From positions 124,001 to 188,000 of the forward strand of contig JAXDFZ010000018.1 in the NCBI GenBank assembly GCA_034665305.1: a stretch of 64,000 nucleotides of DNA, in the 5' to 3' direction. The notes below the pieces were generated by a model. The model searched no databases, was not told the origin of the DNA, and was given only the letters and a program-made list of their open reading frames with translations. Position 1 is the first letter of the stretch. Each line of letters opens with the position of its first letter. Of this stretch, positions 8,153 through 16,009 are shown in pieces. Position numbers and translations under genes: made by a program. The DNA comes from DASXRU01 sp034665305 (GTDB lineage: Bacteria > Acidobacteriota > Blastocatellia > Pyrinomonadales > Pyrinomonadaceae).

Positions 8153-9802
8153 ATGCGCAGGGCAAATCGCCATCACTTCATTTGCTCCCTATTTGGTCTT
8201 CTGGTGCTGGTTGCCTGTGGTGGATTCAGAATCGCAAGTGCCCAGGATTCAGGAATTCGAACTGAGCTTCCGGAGAACGGGAATCTGCGCGTCGAAAACC
8301 TGCGCGGCGGTATCAACCTGGAGGTTTGGAACGAAAGTTACGTTTCCCTCACAGCGATCTCCAACGGGCAGCTAAGTCAGAAAGCGGCGATCATTGAGCG
8401 CACCGATATGCTGCTCTCCGTGCGTGTGGCTCCAGCCCTGAGTAGCACCGAAGGCGTGCTGCTTACAGTCAAAATTCCGACGCGTACCCACGCGGCAATC
8501 ATCACTTCCAGCGGAACCGTCAACATCCGTGATGTGCCGGCCGCACTCCTGGCGCAGACAAAATCCGGCCCTATCCACGCAGAGTTTTCACCGAACACCG
8601 ACGCAAACCTAACGGCCACGTCCAGCCGCGGCGCCATCACGTCTTCGCTCCCGACATTGTCTGCCCCGGCTGAAAGCGGCGTTCTGCGCACTCGTCTGGG
8701 AAATGGTGTTCGCTCTGTCCGGCTGAGTTCTGAAAGCGGCGCGATTATCCTGAGTGAAAAGCGAATGCTCGCAGAGCGTCCGATTCCGGCCGGGAAGAAC
8801 GTGAGAACAGCGCCGGATGATATTACTGAAAAGCGGCCGCCGCGGCTGGTCGGTGGAAACGGCCGAGACGCTCCATCGCAGGCGAGTGCGACGCCGGCTG
8901 CGACGCCGGAGGAGATCTCTGACGGCGATGTGATTCGGGTTGATGCTCAATTGGCCAGCGTTAACGTGAGCGTAATCGATCGCGGCACCAATCGTGGAAT
9001 CCTCGGTTTAAAGCGTCAGGACTTCCGGCTCTTTGAGGATGGCGCTGAACAGAAGATCGCGCAGTTTGAGTCCTCGGCAGCGCCTTTCAATTTGGTGCTG
9101 CTGATCGATCTATCGGGATCGACTTCCGATGTCATAGATCTGATTCGTACTGCGGCAAATCATTTCGTTGAGGCGGCCCGGCCTTTCGATCGAATCTCAG
9201 TGATAACTTTTGCGGGAAATCCGGTCGTGGTTTCGCCGTTTACAACGGACCGAGTGGCATTGCGCGAGCGAATCAATGGCATCGCTCCGGCAAAAGGCGG
9301 AACCAAACTCTACGACGCCGTCTCGTTTGTGATTGAACAGGGATTCAAAGACTTGAAGGTTTCGGGCCGCAACGCCATTGTGCTTTTGAGCGATGGCCTG
9401 GACAGCACTTTGCCCCACGTCGAGGGCGAAGGTTCAGTGCAGCCCTACAATGACGTGCTGCGGGCGGCGCAGGAGTTCGATGGCGTGCTCTACACTATCT
9501 GGGTGGACACACAGATTTGGGAACCGACCAATCCCAACGAAATTCAAAACGATACTTATGATCTGGCCGCCTATCGGATGGAAGATCTGGCTACCGCTGG
9601 CGGCGGCGTTTTCTATGAAGTGGCCAAGCTCGACGATCTGGCGGGAGTTTACGATCGCGTGGTGGCTGATTTAGGCACGGTTTACACTTTGGCCTATCGC
9701 CCCTCGAACAAGGCGCGTGATGGGAAATGGCGCTCGGTTACGATCAGCGTTAACCGTCCTAACACGGTCGCGCGCGGCAAGCGCGGGTACTATGCGCGGT
9801 AG
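8153..9802 (+). CDS. VWFA domain protein, acidobacterial type, exported
   Basis: An exported protein of 549 aa. The N-terminus is a signal sequence that can be read either as a lipoprotein (LVAC, Cys22) or as cleaved after ASA (position 30). Residues 40-200 form a repetitive beta-rich region resembling an adhesin-type beta-helix (DUF4097-like), then a Pro/Ala linker to about 260. A von Willebrand A domain covers about 312-500 with the metal-ion site DLSGS at 318-322. The C-terminus carries a conserved tail (LGTVYTLAYRPSN ... RGYYAR) shared with the next gene. AGGAAG precedes the ATG. The VWA domain implies metal-dependent protein binding; the partner is unknown. Confidence 0.87.
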   Translation: MRRANRHHFICSLFGLLVLVACGGFRIASAQDSGIRTELPENGNLRVENLRGGINLEVWNESYVSLTAISNGQLSQKAAIIERTDMLLSVRVAPALSSTEGVLLTVKIPTRTHAAIITSSGTVNIRDVPAALLAQTKSGPIHAEFSPNTDANLTATSSRGAITSSLPTLSAPAESGVLRTRLGNGVRSVRLSSESGAIILSEKRMLAERPIPAGKNVRTAPDDITEKRPPRLVGGNGRDAPSQASATPAATPEEISDGDVIRVDAQLASVNVSVIDRGTNRGILGLKRQDFRLFEDGAEQKIAQFESSAAPFNLVLLIDLSGSTSDVIDLIRTAANHFVEAARPFDRISVITFAGNPVVVSPFTTDRVALRERINGIAPAKGGTKLYDAVSFVIEQGFKDLKVSGRNAIVLLSDGLDSTLPHVEGEGSVQPYNDVLRAAQEFDGVLYTIWVDTQIWEPTNPNEIQNDTYDLAAYRMEDLATAGGGVFYEVAKLDDLAGVYDRVVADLGTVYTLAYRPSNKARDGKWRSVTISVNRPNTVARGKRGYYAR

Positions 9803-9832
9803 GGAATATGGGCGCGGGGCAGTTTTGTTTCA

Positions 9833-10921
9833 GTGAGTGACGCGATGTCTGACGCTAATTGCAATAGAGTTCAGCCGAAGAGTCCGCTGCGCTTGAGAAT
9901 CGTTTATTGTTTTCGACGCTCACCATCCATAAGGCGCTCGGTGGCGCTTTGCCAGAGTCTCTCTCTCATCGGTCTGCTCTTCGCGCTTTACGGTTCACAG
10001 TACTCTGCCCGCGCACAGTCGGCGGAGGTTGATCCCGACGAAGCAATCCGCATCGAAACGGATCTGGTGGACGTCAACGTCAGTGTAATAAGTCGCGATC
10101 CGACTCGCCCGCCTGGCAATCTTTCCCTGAAAGACTTCATGATTTTGGAAAACGGATCCGCCCAGGAGATCTCATTCTTTGCGTCGGCAGAGACCCCCTT
10201 CGATTTGGTCTTGTTGCTGGATCTTTCGGGTTCGACGGCGCACAAGCTGGATTTGATCAAAGAGTCGGCACGGCGATTTGTCGAAGTAGTGCCCCCGGCA
10301 AATCGCGTTGCCATAGTGACCTTTACCAGCGAGGTGCGAGTGGAGGCGCCCCTCTCTTCAGATCGTAAGTTTTTGCAACAGGCCATCAGGAAAATTCGCA
10401 AACCGAAAGGTGGCACGAATTTCTGGGACGCGCTGCGCTATGTTTTGGAATCCGTGTTGCCACACGATCTACCCAATTCCCAGCGGCGCTCCGCAGTCGT
10501 GGTCATGACTGATGGTGTGGACAACGCCCTACCCGAAGTCATTGGCGATGGTTCGCAGACTACTTTCCAGCAATTGCTCGGAGTATTGCGAGCTTCGGAC
10601 GCAATCGTGCTGCCGGTTTACCTGGATACTGAGGAAAGGGAAGTGAAGAGTAAGCGCATACCGGCGACCGCGTATGTTTGGGCGCGGCAACAATTGGCCC
10701 TGCTGGCCGATGACAGCGGCAACGTGGTCTATCCTGCGCGCGAACTAAAAGATCTGGAGAAGGTTTATCGCCAGGTGATCAGTGACCTGGGAACCGTTTA
10801 CAGCCTTGGCTATCATCCGGCGAATAAGGTTCGCGACGGCGCATGGCGGACTATCGCGGTCCAGGTGCCGGCCCGTCCCGACCTGGCGATTCGCGCGCGC
10901 CGCGGTTACTTCGCGAGGTAG
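9833..10921 (+). CDS. Second VWFA domain protein, exported
   Basis: A 362-aa paralogue of the upstream VWFA protein, lacking its N-terminal beta-rich domain. It has an N-terminal hydrophobic segment (about residues 40-60) ending ARAQ, a short beta domain opening with RIETDLVDVNVSVISRD, the VWA domain at about 123-310 with DLSGS at about 130-134, and the same closing motif (LGTVYSLGYHPAN ... RARRGYFAR). The start is uncertain: GTG at 9833 or ATG at 9845, neither with a strong ribosome site. The 30-nt gap and shared orientation make it a tandem duplicate in one transcript. Confidence 0.83.
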   Translation: MSDAMSDANCNRVQPKSPLRLRIVYCFRRSPSIRRSVALCQSLSLIGLLFALYGSQYSARAQSAEVDPDEAIRIETDLVDVNVSVISRDPTRPPGNLSLKDFMILENGSAQEISFFASAETPFDLVLLLDLSGSTAHKLDLIKESARRFVEVVPPANRVAIVTFTSEVRVEAPLSSDRKFLQQAIRKIRKPKGGTNFWDALRYVLESVLPHDLPNSQRRSAVVVMTDGVDNALPEVIGDGSQTTFQQLLGVLRASDAIVLPVYLDTEEREVKSKRIPATAYVWARQQLALLADDSGNVVYPARELKDLEKVYRQVISDLGTVYSLGYHPANKVRDGAWRTIAVQVPARPDLAIRARRGYFAR

Positions 10922-11008
10922 TCCGGCGAAAGTTGATTGTGCCGCTCGCATACTGTGTGCAATCATTTGCCCGCTCTGCTGAGTTCCTCAAAACAGGAGG
11001 CCGCACAC

Positions 11009-11491
11009 ATGTTTCGCTTAAGAACCAAGAGCACCGTTTCTTCCCCGCAACGTCGTTCTAATGAGATCGGCCATGGTTGGCTGGTCGCCGTTATCTTTTT
11101 CGCGATGCTTGGAACGTCGTGCGGATCGGCGGGACTGGAATCGTATACGAAGGCAGTCAGCGCGGCTGATGAAGGGATGGCGATTCAAACAATCCGGAGC
11201 ATCATCACGGCGCAGGAGATATACCGGGCGACGCATGATGAATACGGAAGTTTCGACGCCCTGACGAAAGCGGGCGTGCTGGATGCTCGTTTTGCCGGCG
11301 AAGCCCCTAACCTGAAAGGCTATCGCTTTACGATGAGCCCGAGCGCGACCAGCTTTACTATCAACGTGGATCCGGAAGCTACCGAGAAGCAAGCGGCCGT
11401 TGGCGGGCGGCACTTTTTTCTGGACTCAGCAGACGGGGTGATCAGGTCGAACTCAACGCTGCCTGCCGGGCCCGGCGATCCGCCGCAGTAA
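11009..11491 (+). CDS. Pilin-like secreted protein without prepilin motif
   Basis: A 160-aa protein starting at ATG 11009, chosen because a perfect AGGAGG (10995-11000) lies 8 nt upstream. A basic N-terminus is followed by a hydrophobic helix (about 22-40) ending near a Cys (GTSCGS), which does not fit the lipobox well. The region AIQTIRSIITAQEIYRATHD is the extended helix pattern of acidobacterial type IV pilin-like proteins, and the beta-rich C-terminus (KGYRFTMSP ... FFLDSADGVIRSN) matches the usual pilin head. The G-[FM]-T-L-x-E prepilin-peptidase site is absent. It may be a pilin-derived secreted protein; role unknown. Confidence 0.72.
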   Translation: MFRLRTKSTVSSPQRRSNEIGHGWLVAVIFFAMLGTSCGSAGLESYTKAVSAADEGMAIQTIRSIITAQEIYRATHDEYGSFDALTKAGVLDARFAGEAPNLKGYRFTMSPSATSFTINVDPEATEKQAAVGGRHFFLDSADGVIRSNSTLPAGPGDPPQ

Positions 11492-11493
11492 AA

Positions 11494-11518
11494 GTAGGAC
11501 AGGCATTCCTGCCTGTCC
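11494..11518. repeat. REP-like hairpin, family H (single)
   Basis: GTAGGACAGGCATTCC followed by TGCCTGTCC gives a 9-bp stem, starting 3 nt after the stop codon of the pilin-like gene. The same sequence recurs as a doublet at 43441-43527. Confidence 0.75.
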
Positions 11519-11565
11519 CGATTTCCTGGGAGCGATCGCCTGAACAACGCGCATTCGTTGCAACT

Positions 11566-11594
11566 TTGACACTGCGGGTGGGATTCATTAGTCT
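11566..11594 (+). promoter_or_regulatory. Probable sigma-70 promoter for tRNA-Gly
   Basis: TTGACA (11566-11571), 17-nt spacer, TAGTCT (11589-11594), 15 nt before the first base of the tRNA. The -35 is perfect and the -10 is weak. Confidence 0.55.
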
Positions 11595-11609
11595 TCCGGC
11601 ATCTCTCGC

Positions 11610-11684
11610 GCGGGCGTAACTCAATGGTAGAGTGTCAGCTTCCCAAGCTGAAAGTTGCGAGTTCGAGCCTCGTCGCCCGCTCCA
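11610..11684 (+). tRNA. tRNA-Gly (anticodon CCC)
   Basis: A full cloverleaf can be folded by eye. The acceptor GCGGGCG (11610-11616) pairs with CGCCCGC (11674-11680), there is a D arm ACTC/GAGT, an anticodon stem TCAGC/GCTGA (11635-11639 with 11647-11651) with loop TTCCCAA, and a T arm GCGAG/CTCGT with TTCGAGC. The anticodon CCC is at 11642-11644. The 3' CCA is encoded (11682-11684) after the discriminator T. Confidence 0.96.
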
Positions 11685-11758
11685 AAACCTCCCTGAAGCG
11701 CAGGGAGCTCCATTACTGTTGGCATCAACGTTATCGCGATGGTCGGTGGAGGCAAGTC

Positions 11759-12451
11759 ATGAAGATCTTTTTTCTGATTCCAATTTTGTTAGTCCCGAAT
11801 GCGCTCGGGCAGAATCCAGCTCCTGCTCAGAACGACACTCCGCTAGTGGTAGTAAACCAAAAGTGGGCCCGCAGTCGAATGACTGTCGAGCAGGCAAACT
11901 CTGCGCTGCTGCCACCTGCTCCGGCCATGATTGCCGCCAATAAAAACTTTGAAAGACAAAGGCGGGGCAACGCGCAGGCCGGGGAACGCGATCCTAACGC
12001 TGACACGCTTGACGGTCGCAGTGCTGAACTCGAGAAAATGGTGCAGCAGTCGCGCGCGCCGCGGGATGTCGAGGGCTTTGTATACAAGGTCAAAGTCCAG
12101 AATCCGGGAGCGAAGACAGTCGATATTTTGTTTTGGGAATACGAATTCATCGATCCGATTGATCCGCAGACTAAAGCGCGGCGCCAGTTTCTCTGTGGCG
12201 TGAAGATCAAGGGCGGCAAGGAAATGGAGATCCACGCTTTCAGCGCTTCGGGTCCGACCGATGTGATAAAGGTCGAAACGCTCGCGCGAAAATCGTCAAA
12301 TCCTTTTGTGGAGAAGGCGGTTATCAATCGCATAGAGTATGCTGACGGTTCAATCTGGCAGCGCAAGGACTGGAACTTCAACGAGGTGCGCTTAACGTAT
12401 GCCAGCGCGCTGCGTACGCCGTGGGGATCGGAAATGTGCAGAGGGCTGTAA
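11759..12451 (+). CDS. Secreted hypothetical protein
   Basis: A 230-aa protein with an N-terminal signal peptide (MKIFFLIPILLVPNALGQ). The mature part has a charged helical stretch around residues 60-105 and a compact beta-rich C-terminus with VYKVKVQNPGAKTVDILFW, which resembles an immunoglobulin-like fold found in acidobacterial secreted proteins of unknown role. The frame extends upstream through the tRNA gene, but the true start is ATG 11759 with GGTGGAGG (11745-11752) 6 nt before it. It may be transcribed from the tRNA promoter or its own. I do not recognise the family. Confidence 0.8.
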   Translation: MKIFFLIPILLVPNALGQNPAPAQNDTPLVVVNQKWARSRMTVEQANSALLPPAPAMIAANKNFERQRRGNAQAGERDPNADTLDGRSAELEKMVQQSRAPRDVEGFVYKVKVQNPGAKTVDILFWEYEFIDPIDPQTKARRQFLCGVKIKGGKEMEIHAFSASGPTDVIKVETLARKSSNPFVEKAVINRIEYADGSIWQRKDWNFNEVRLTYASALRTPWGSEMCRGL

Positions 12452-12461
12452 CGGTCAACTT

Positions 12462-12562
12462 ATGGAGTGCGCCGCCCTGACGGCGCTTTGGCCATCTTTA
12501 TGATTTCTTCGAAGAGTGCCGAGATTAGGTGGGTTAAAGCGGCGTCAGGCCGCCGCACTCCA
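12462..12562. repeat. Paired inverted-repeat element, family D
   Basis: The arm TGGAGTGCGCCGCCCTGAC... (12462-12492) is matched in inverted orientation at 12534-12562 (ending CCGCCGCACTCCA). The unit fills most of the gap between two secreted-protein genes. Confidence 0.75.
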
Positions 12563-12663
12563 AAGAGTTGAAAGCCTGAAACCGTAAATTGTACTTCGAC
12601 ACTAGTGATACTGTTGAAACCGAGCGGTTGCCCGCGATGGTGACAACACTGCAAAAGGACTTT

Positions 12664-13281
12664 ATGAAAACCAGAACTTTCGTGATCTCGTGCGCATTGA
12701 TTTGTCTGGGCACGATTACTGCCCTGGGCCAGGACGGCGCAACCGGCACCATTAAAGGCAAAGTACGTGTGGAGCGGGGAACGCCGGAAGGAATTGTAGT
12801 TGTCCTGCGGCAAGGCGAACGTGAGGTCAGTCGTACGACGGCAAGTAAGAAAGGCGACTTCGTTATCTCGCGCGTACCGCCGGGCGTCTACGGCGTGAGC
12901 TTTCGGAAGCCTGGGTTGAGCGTCGGGGCAATCGACAATATCGAAGTGCGGGCCGGCAAGACGCGAGTGCTCGGGGACAGGTTAATCCTGCCGCTGGATC
13001 AGGGCTCGCTCGCCTACATACGCGGGAGCGTGTTTACGGTTGACGGATTAAGCGCCCCGGGTATCAGGGTCGAACTGGCCCAGGTGCTCGGCGACGGTTC
13101 GCTGAAAAAGCTCGATGCGCGCGTTAGCGATGCGACCGGCCAATTCGTGTTCCGCATGCCGCCGGATGTGGCCACCTATCGCCTGAGTCTGAAAGCGGAC
13201 GGCGCGGAGCCGGCGAGCACCGACATCGCTGTCGATGGCGCCGCAGTCTATCGCAAAGCACTTACGATTAAGCGCAAGTGA
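12664..13281 (+). CDS. Secreted protein with carboxypeptidase-regulatory-like domain
   Basis: A 205-aa exported protein with a cleavable signal (MKTRTFVISCALICLGTITA, cleaved near GQ-D). It carries two Ig-like beta domains: about residues 28-110 (GTIKGKVRVERGTPEGIVVV ... SRTTASKKGDFVISRVPPG) with the fingerprint of the carboxypeptidase regulatory-like domain, and a second similar domain to the C-terminus (IRGSVFTVDGLSAPGIRVEL). Such domains serve as beta-sandwich carriers on surface proteins. The start at 12664 is preferred over 12589 because AAAGGAC lies just upstream and the signal peptide begins there. Confidence 0.8.
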   Translation: MKTRTFVISCALICLGTITALGQDGATGTIKGKVRVERGTPEGIVVVLRQGEREVSRTTASKKGDFVISRVPPGVYGVSFRKPGLSVGAIDNIEVRAGKTRVLGDRLILPLDQGSLAYIRGSVFTVDGLSAPGIRVELAQVLGDGSLKKLDARVSDATGQFVFRMPPDVATYRLSLKADGAEPASTDIAVDGAAVYRKALTIKRK

Positions 13282-13300
13282 AAGCGCGAGCACTCCGTCT

Positions 13301-13543
13301 ATGTCTGAGCGTGAAGAGTTTCTGACTGCGCGGCAACTTGCCGAAGTCCTTCAGGTAAGTGAGTCAACGGTGCGCCGCCTGGCGCAAAAGCGCCGCATTC
13401 CTTCCGTCCGTCTTACCCCACGTCTTATTCGTTTTCATCTGGACGCCGTTCGCGAAGCGCTGGAAGTGCCGCGCGTTCGTGTGCCCTCCGATGAGCGAGT
13501 GGATGACTCGCAAATGTCGTTCGAAGATCTGATGTTCAATTGA
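13301..13543 (+). CDS. Excisionase-type helix-turn-helix protein
   Basis: An 80-aa DNA-binding protein with the MerR/excisionase-like fold: LTARQLAEVLQVSESTVRRL at about 6-25, followed by the wing RRIPSVRLTPRLIRFHLDAV. The C-terminus (SDERVDDSQMSFEDLMF) is acidic. Proteins like this act as directionality factors of mobile elements or as small transcription regulators; no integrase is nearby, so a regulatory role is more likely. It starts 17 nt after the preceding gene. Its stop codon is 1 nt from a paired-hairpin element. Confidence 0.78.
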   Translation: MSEREEFLTARQLAEVLQVSESTVRRLAQKRRIPSVRLTPRLIRFHLDAVREALEVPRVRVPSDERVDDSQMSFEDLMFN

Positions 13544-13544
13544 T

Positions 13545-13701
13545 TGTCAGAACCTCCTGCGTTAGCGGGCGGGCCGGCCGATTGCGGACTGCGGATTTCA
13601 GATTTCAGATTGGAAGAAGAAAACGCGGAGTCTTTAATCGGCAATCCGAATTCCGCGATCCGCAATCGACCGGCCCGCCCGCTAACGCAGGCGGTTCTGA
13701 C
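13545..13701. repeat. Paired-hairpin element, family E (MITE/REP-like)
   Basis: Arms at 13545-13587 and 13661-13701 are near-perfect inverted copies (GTCAGAACC..CTGCGTTAGCGGGCGGG and its complement), with a 73-nt AT-richer centre. The element exactly fills the gap between the stop of the HTH gene (13543) and the stop of the convergent gene (13702). A half copy is embedded in the coding sequence at 39676-39704. Confidence 0.85.
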
Positions 13702-14253
13702 TTATGTGCGTTTAGGCAGGCGGGACATATTCACTAAAACCCAACTACCATTTTGTTTCATGTAAACACGCGCCGGTCGCAGGGCAAATGATTTACCGAA
13801 GGCAGGGTTGGCGGCCAGGAAGCGCCGGATCGTTTGATTATCGCCGGTAGCGACGCGCCAGCGTCCGTCCTCGCGCACAAGATACTGTTGGACCACGATC
13901 TTGCCTTCCGCCGTGATGGGCCGTAGCACCCGGCCGAACATTACGGTATCCACCACCGCAAGATTATTCGCGACGCGCACGTTTCCGACTTCCAGGCGAT
14001 CAAGTTGGTACATGCTGCGGGTCTTTTGCAACATGGAATCGAACTGTTGGCGCGAGAGCCTGCCGCGCGAAGCCGCCGGCAAACTGTCGTACAGCGAACT
14101 GTATTGGCCGGCCTTCAATTGCTCGAAGACCTGTTGCACAACCGTGCGAACGTCGCCTTCGGCGGAGGCCATAGTCATTGCGCCGCTTGCTCCCGGCAAA
14201 CAAGTGAGAGCCAGAGCGATCACAAGTATTGAAATCAGGTTCTTAATCTTCAT
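13702..14253 (-). CDS. Secreted hypothetical protein (NTF2-like?)
   Basis: A 183-aa exported protein: signal peptide of about 25 residues, then VRTVVQQVFEQLKAGQYSSLYDSLPAASRG, a helical opening followed by strands (VADTVMFGR-like, VVQQYLVREDGRWRV). This order is typical of SnoaL/NTF2-like lipid- or ligand-binding folds, but no family can be named with certainty. It overlaps the end of the upstream small membrane-protein gene, suggesting translational coupling; ATG at 14262 is an alternative start. Its stop codon abuts the family E palindrome. Confidence 0.72.
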   Translation of the reverse strand: MKIKNLISILVIALALTCLPGASGAMTMASAEGDVRTVVQQVFEQLKAGQYSSLYDSLPAASRGRLSRQQFDSMLQKTRSMYQLDRLEVGNVRVANNLAVVDTVMFGRVLRPITAEGKIVVQQYLVREDGRWRVATGDNQTIRRFLAANPAFGKSFALRPARVYMKQNGSWVLVNMSRLPKRT

Positions 14254-14455
14254 GACTATCATCAGAGTCGTCAGCCAGACCTTCGGTTGTCTGGGGCTCA
14301 GAATGTGTTTGTCTTAGCCGGAAACGAAAACCTACAAACCAGGCCACCGCACCAAACGTGCCGAGCACGAACGCCGCGTCCGTCTTGCCAAACAAAAAGG
14401 CACCGGCGGCTATGAATAGGAAAACGAAGGCGAGGGTAGTGCAGAGTGTGTCCAA
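14243..14455 (-). CDS. Small two-helix membrane protein
   Basis: A 70-aa protein with two hydrophobic helices (about residues 4-22 and 26-44), a short basic loop RFRLRQ and an acidic, hydrophilic C-terminus (DDSDDSHED). The start at 14455 is 10 nt after the end of the upstream lipoprotein gene. It forms the middle of a tightly packed minus-strand group (15939 to 13702). No family is recognised. Confidence 0.65.
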   Translation of the reverse strand: MDTLCTTLAFVFLFIAAGAFLFGKTDAAFVLGTFGAVAWFVGFRFRLRQTHSEPQTTEGLADDSDDSHED

Positions 14456-14465
14456 ACGTACTCCG

Positions 14466-15011
14466 TCATTTCACCGTCAAGCGCAAAGGAATTTCGAGCG
14501 TCGCCGGCGCATAACACGCAGCGTCGTCGCAGGCTTGTACTCGCACTTTTAGCGGCACGGTGCGCTGGCCTTTCGCTGCATCGGCTGCAGCTTGTACTGG
14601 AAGCTTGATGCCAGCCACGCCTTCATACACTGCCAGCGGCTGCTGCTTCTCAAAACTGAATGTTTTCATCGCGGCTGCCGGGTAGATTGGTTTTCCCATG
14701 GTGATGCCGTTACTCGCTCCGGCTTCTACCGCGGTTGCGATTAGATACGGAAAGGTCGCCGGGTTGGCGTTAACGTGGTAACCCGTTGAGATCGAAAGTT
14801 GCACTTGCGCCTCACCAGCTTTGCCGGCCCCGACTTCAATGTCGGCTACTGAAGCCTTAACGACGTCCGCCGATGAAACCGGGCGCGAGATCGCGGGCAT
14901 CGGCGAAGGACTGGCAGCCGGTGCGATAGCCGGTTTCGCCGGCGGCTTATCTCCGCAGGCGGCGCAAATGAGTAATAAGCCCGGTAAGATCGTCTTCGGT
15001 ATCTTCATCAC
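14466..15011 (-). CDS. Lipoprotein with DsbD N-terminal-like domain
   Basis: A 181-aa probable lipoprotein (ICAACGDKPP after a short hydrophobic helix), a Pro/Ala linker to about 50, then a beta-sandwich of the nDsbD type: LSISTGYHVNANPATFPYL, EKQQPLAVYEG and the C-terminal cysteine pair in VQACDDAACYAP. In E. coli DsbD this domain receives electrons from the membrane domain and passes them to periplasmic thiol proteins through a CX5C pair; here the spacing is CX4C. The membrane and thioredoxin domains of DsbD are absent, so it is a stand-alone domain. Confidence 0.78.
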   Translation of the reverse strand: MMKIPKTILPGLLLICAACGDKPPAKPAIAPAASPSPMPAISRPVSSADVVKASVADIEVGAGKAGEAQVQLSISTGYHVNANPATFPYLIATAVEAGASNGITMGKPIYPAAAMKTFSFEKQQPLAVYEGVAGIKLPVQAAADAAKGQRTVPLKVRVQACDDAACYAPATLEIPLRLTVK

Positions 15012-15018
15012 TATAGTT

Positions 15019-15939
15019 TCATCCTTCTGATTTCAGATTCTCTCTGGACCGTTTCGCCAATCTGCGGCGCACACGCTTCAGAACAAACCTGGTCAGCAAT
15101 CCCAGCGGTAGAATAATAAGAATCACGATGGGCAACAACGCGATGATCGCTCTAATCAGGAAGATGATTATCGCCAGCGCCACATCAAAGCCATCCCGAA
15201 AAGCCGACTTGAGGCTAAACCAGAAGCCGGCCGCGTTAACAACCATTTGCGTGGGAGTCTGCAGGGTTACGTTGATCGTTGATAAGCTGGCTTGATTCTC
15301 CAGAAAGCGACGCCGGCCTTCCAGTTTTTCGATTTCAGTTCGAACATTCGCAAGTTCTCTCTGCACTTGCAAGGCGTCCTCGACCTTGGCCGCCCGTTTC
15401 ATGATTTCAATAAACTGACCTTCCAAGGCTTTCTGGTTCTTGATCCGTGCTTCCAGGTCAATGAATTCCTGGGTGACGTCCTCACCGGTAATCTTTTCCT
15501 GGCTTACGCGAATCCCAACGGCCCGAATCTCTTTCAGTACCTGGTCGAACTGCGCGGCGGGAACGCGCACCACGAGATTAACAGCTACATCCGGCTGCGA
15601 TTTGTCTTCCGTCGAGCGCTGGGTCACCTCGGACGTTATGACAAAGCCCTGGTGTGATTCAGCGATCGAAACGATCTTAGGTTGGCTATCAGTGGGAGAC
15701 GCAACCTCGACCGTCAACGCCGCGTTCTTAATGATCTTGCGCTCGCCTGGTTGCGCGGTTGCGTTTGAAGTGTCCGAAAACTTTTCCTGCTCCAGCGACA
15801 GGGAGGCTTTTGAATCTGAGGGCGCGATTCCGGCTATCTGATCAGAGCGCTTAGCTGAGTAAGGCCGCGAACTCATCGTCGAGCAGCCGGAAAGGCTGCA
15901 GAGCACGGCAATTATGAGAAGTGGGAGAGTTGATCGCAT
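15019..15939 (-). CDS. DUF4349 lipoprotein
   Basis: A 306-aa lipoprotein (lipobox LSGC near residue 19). The DUF4349 core lies at about 70-240: KNAALTVEVASP, VVRVPAAQFDQVLKEI, ITGEDVTQEFIDLEARIKN, then a coiled coil (QVQRELANVRTEIEKLEGR) and SLSTINVTL. A transmembrane helix near residues 262-292 and a basic tail close the protein. The start is ATG 15939, chosen for GGAGG just upstream; a longer frame to 15996 lacks a ribosome site. The family is of unknown function, membrane-associated with a periplasmic domain. Confidence 0.88.
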   Translation of the reverse strand: MRSTLPLLIIAVLCSLSGCSTMSSRPYSAKRSDQIAGIAPSDSKASLSLEQEKFSDTSNATAQPGERKIIKNAALTVEVASPTDSQPKIVSIAESHQGFVITSEVTQRSTEDKSQPDVAVNLVVRVPAAQFDQVLKEIRAVGIRVSQEKITGEDVTQEFIDLEARIKNQKALEGQFIEIMKRAAKVEDALQVQRELANVRTEIEKLEGRRRFLENQASLSTINVTLQTPTQMVVNAAGFWFSLKSAFRDGFDVALAIIIFLIRAIIALLPIVILIILPLGLLTRFVLKRVRRRLAKRSRENLKSEG

Positions 15940-16009
15940 GACATTTTCCTCCGATTGATATAGTTCTTGAACGCTCTGAGCGTTACCCGCTTGCATTCAT
16001 AGACACCAT

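Noticed and set aside
11624..11758. N-terminal extension of the 11759 gene through the tRNA
   Set aside because: The frame is open by chance; the tRNA is well formed and a ribosome site with a signal peptide defines ATG 11759.
13301..13701. Excisionase plus inverted repeat as a small integrative element
   Set aside because: No integrase, no direct repeats or tRNA-end duplication around it; the inverted repeat is one member of a dispersed family.
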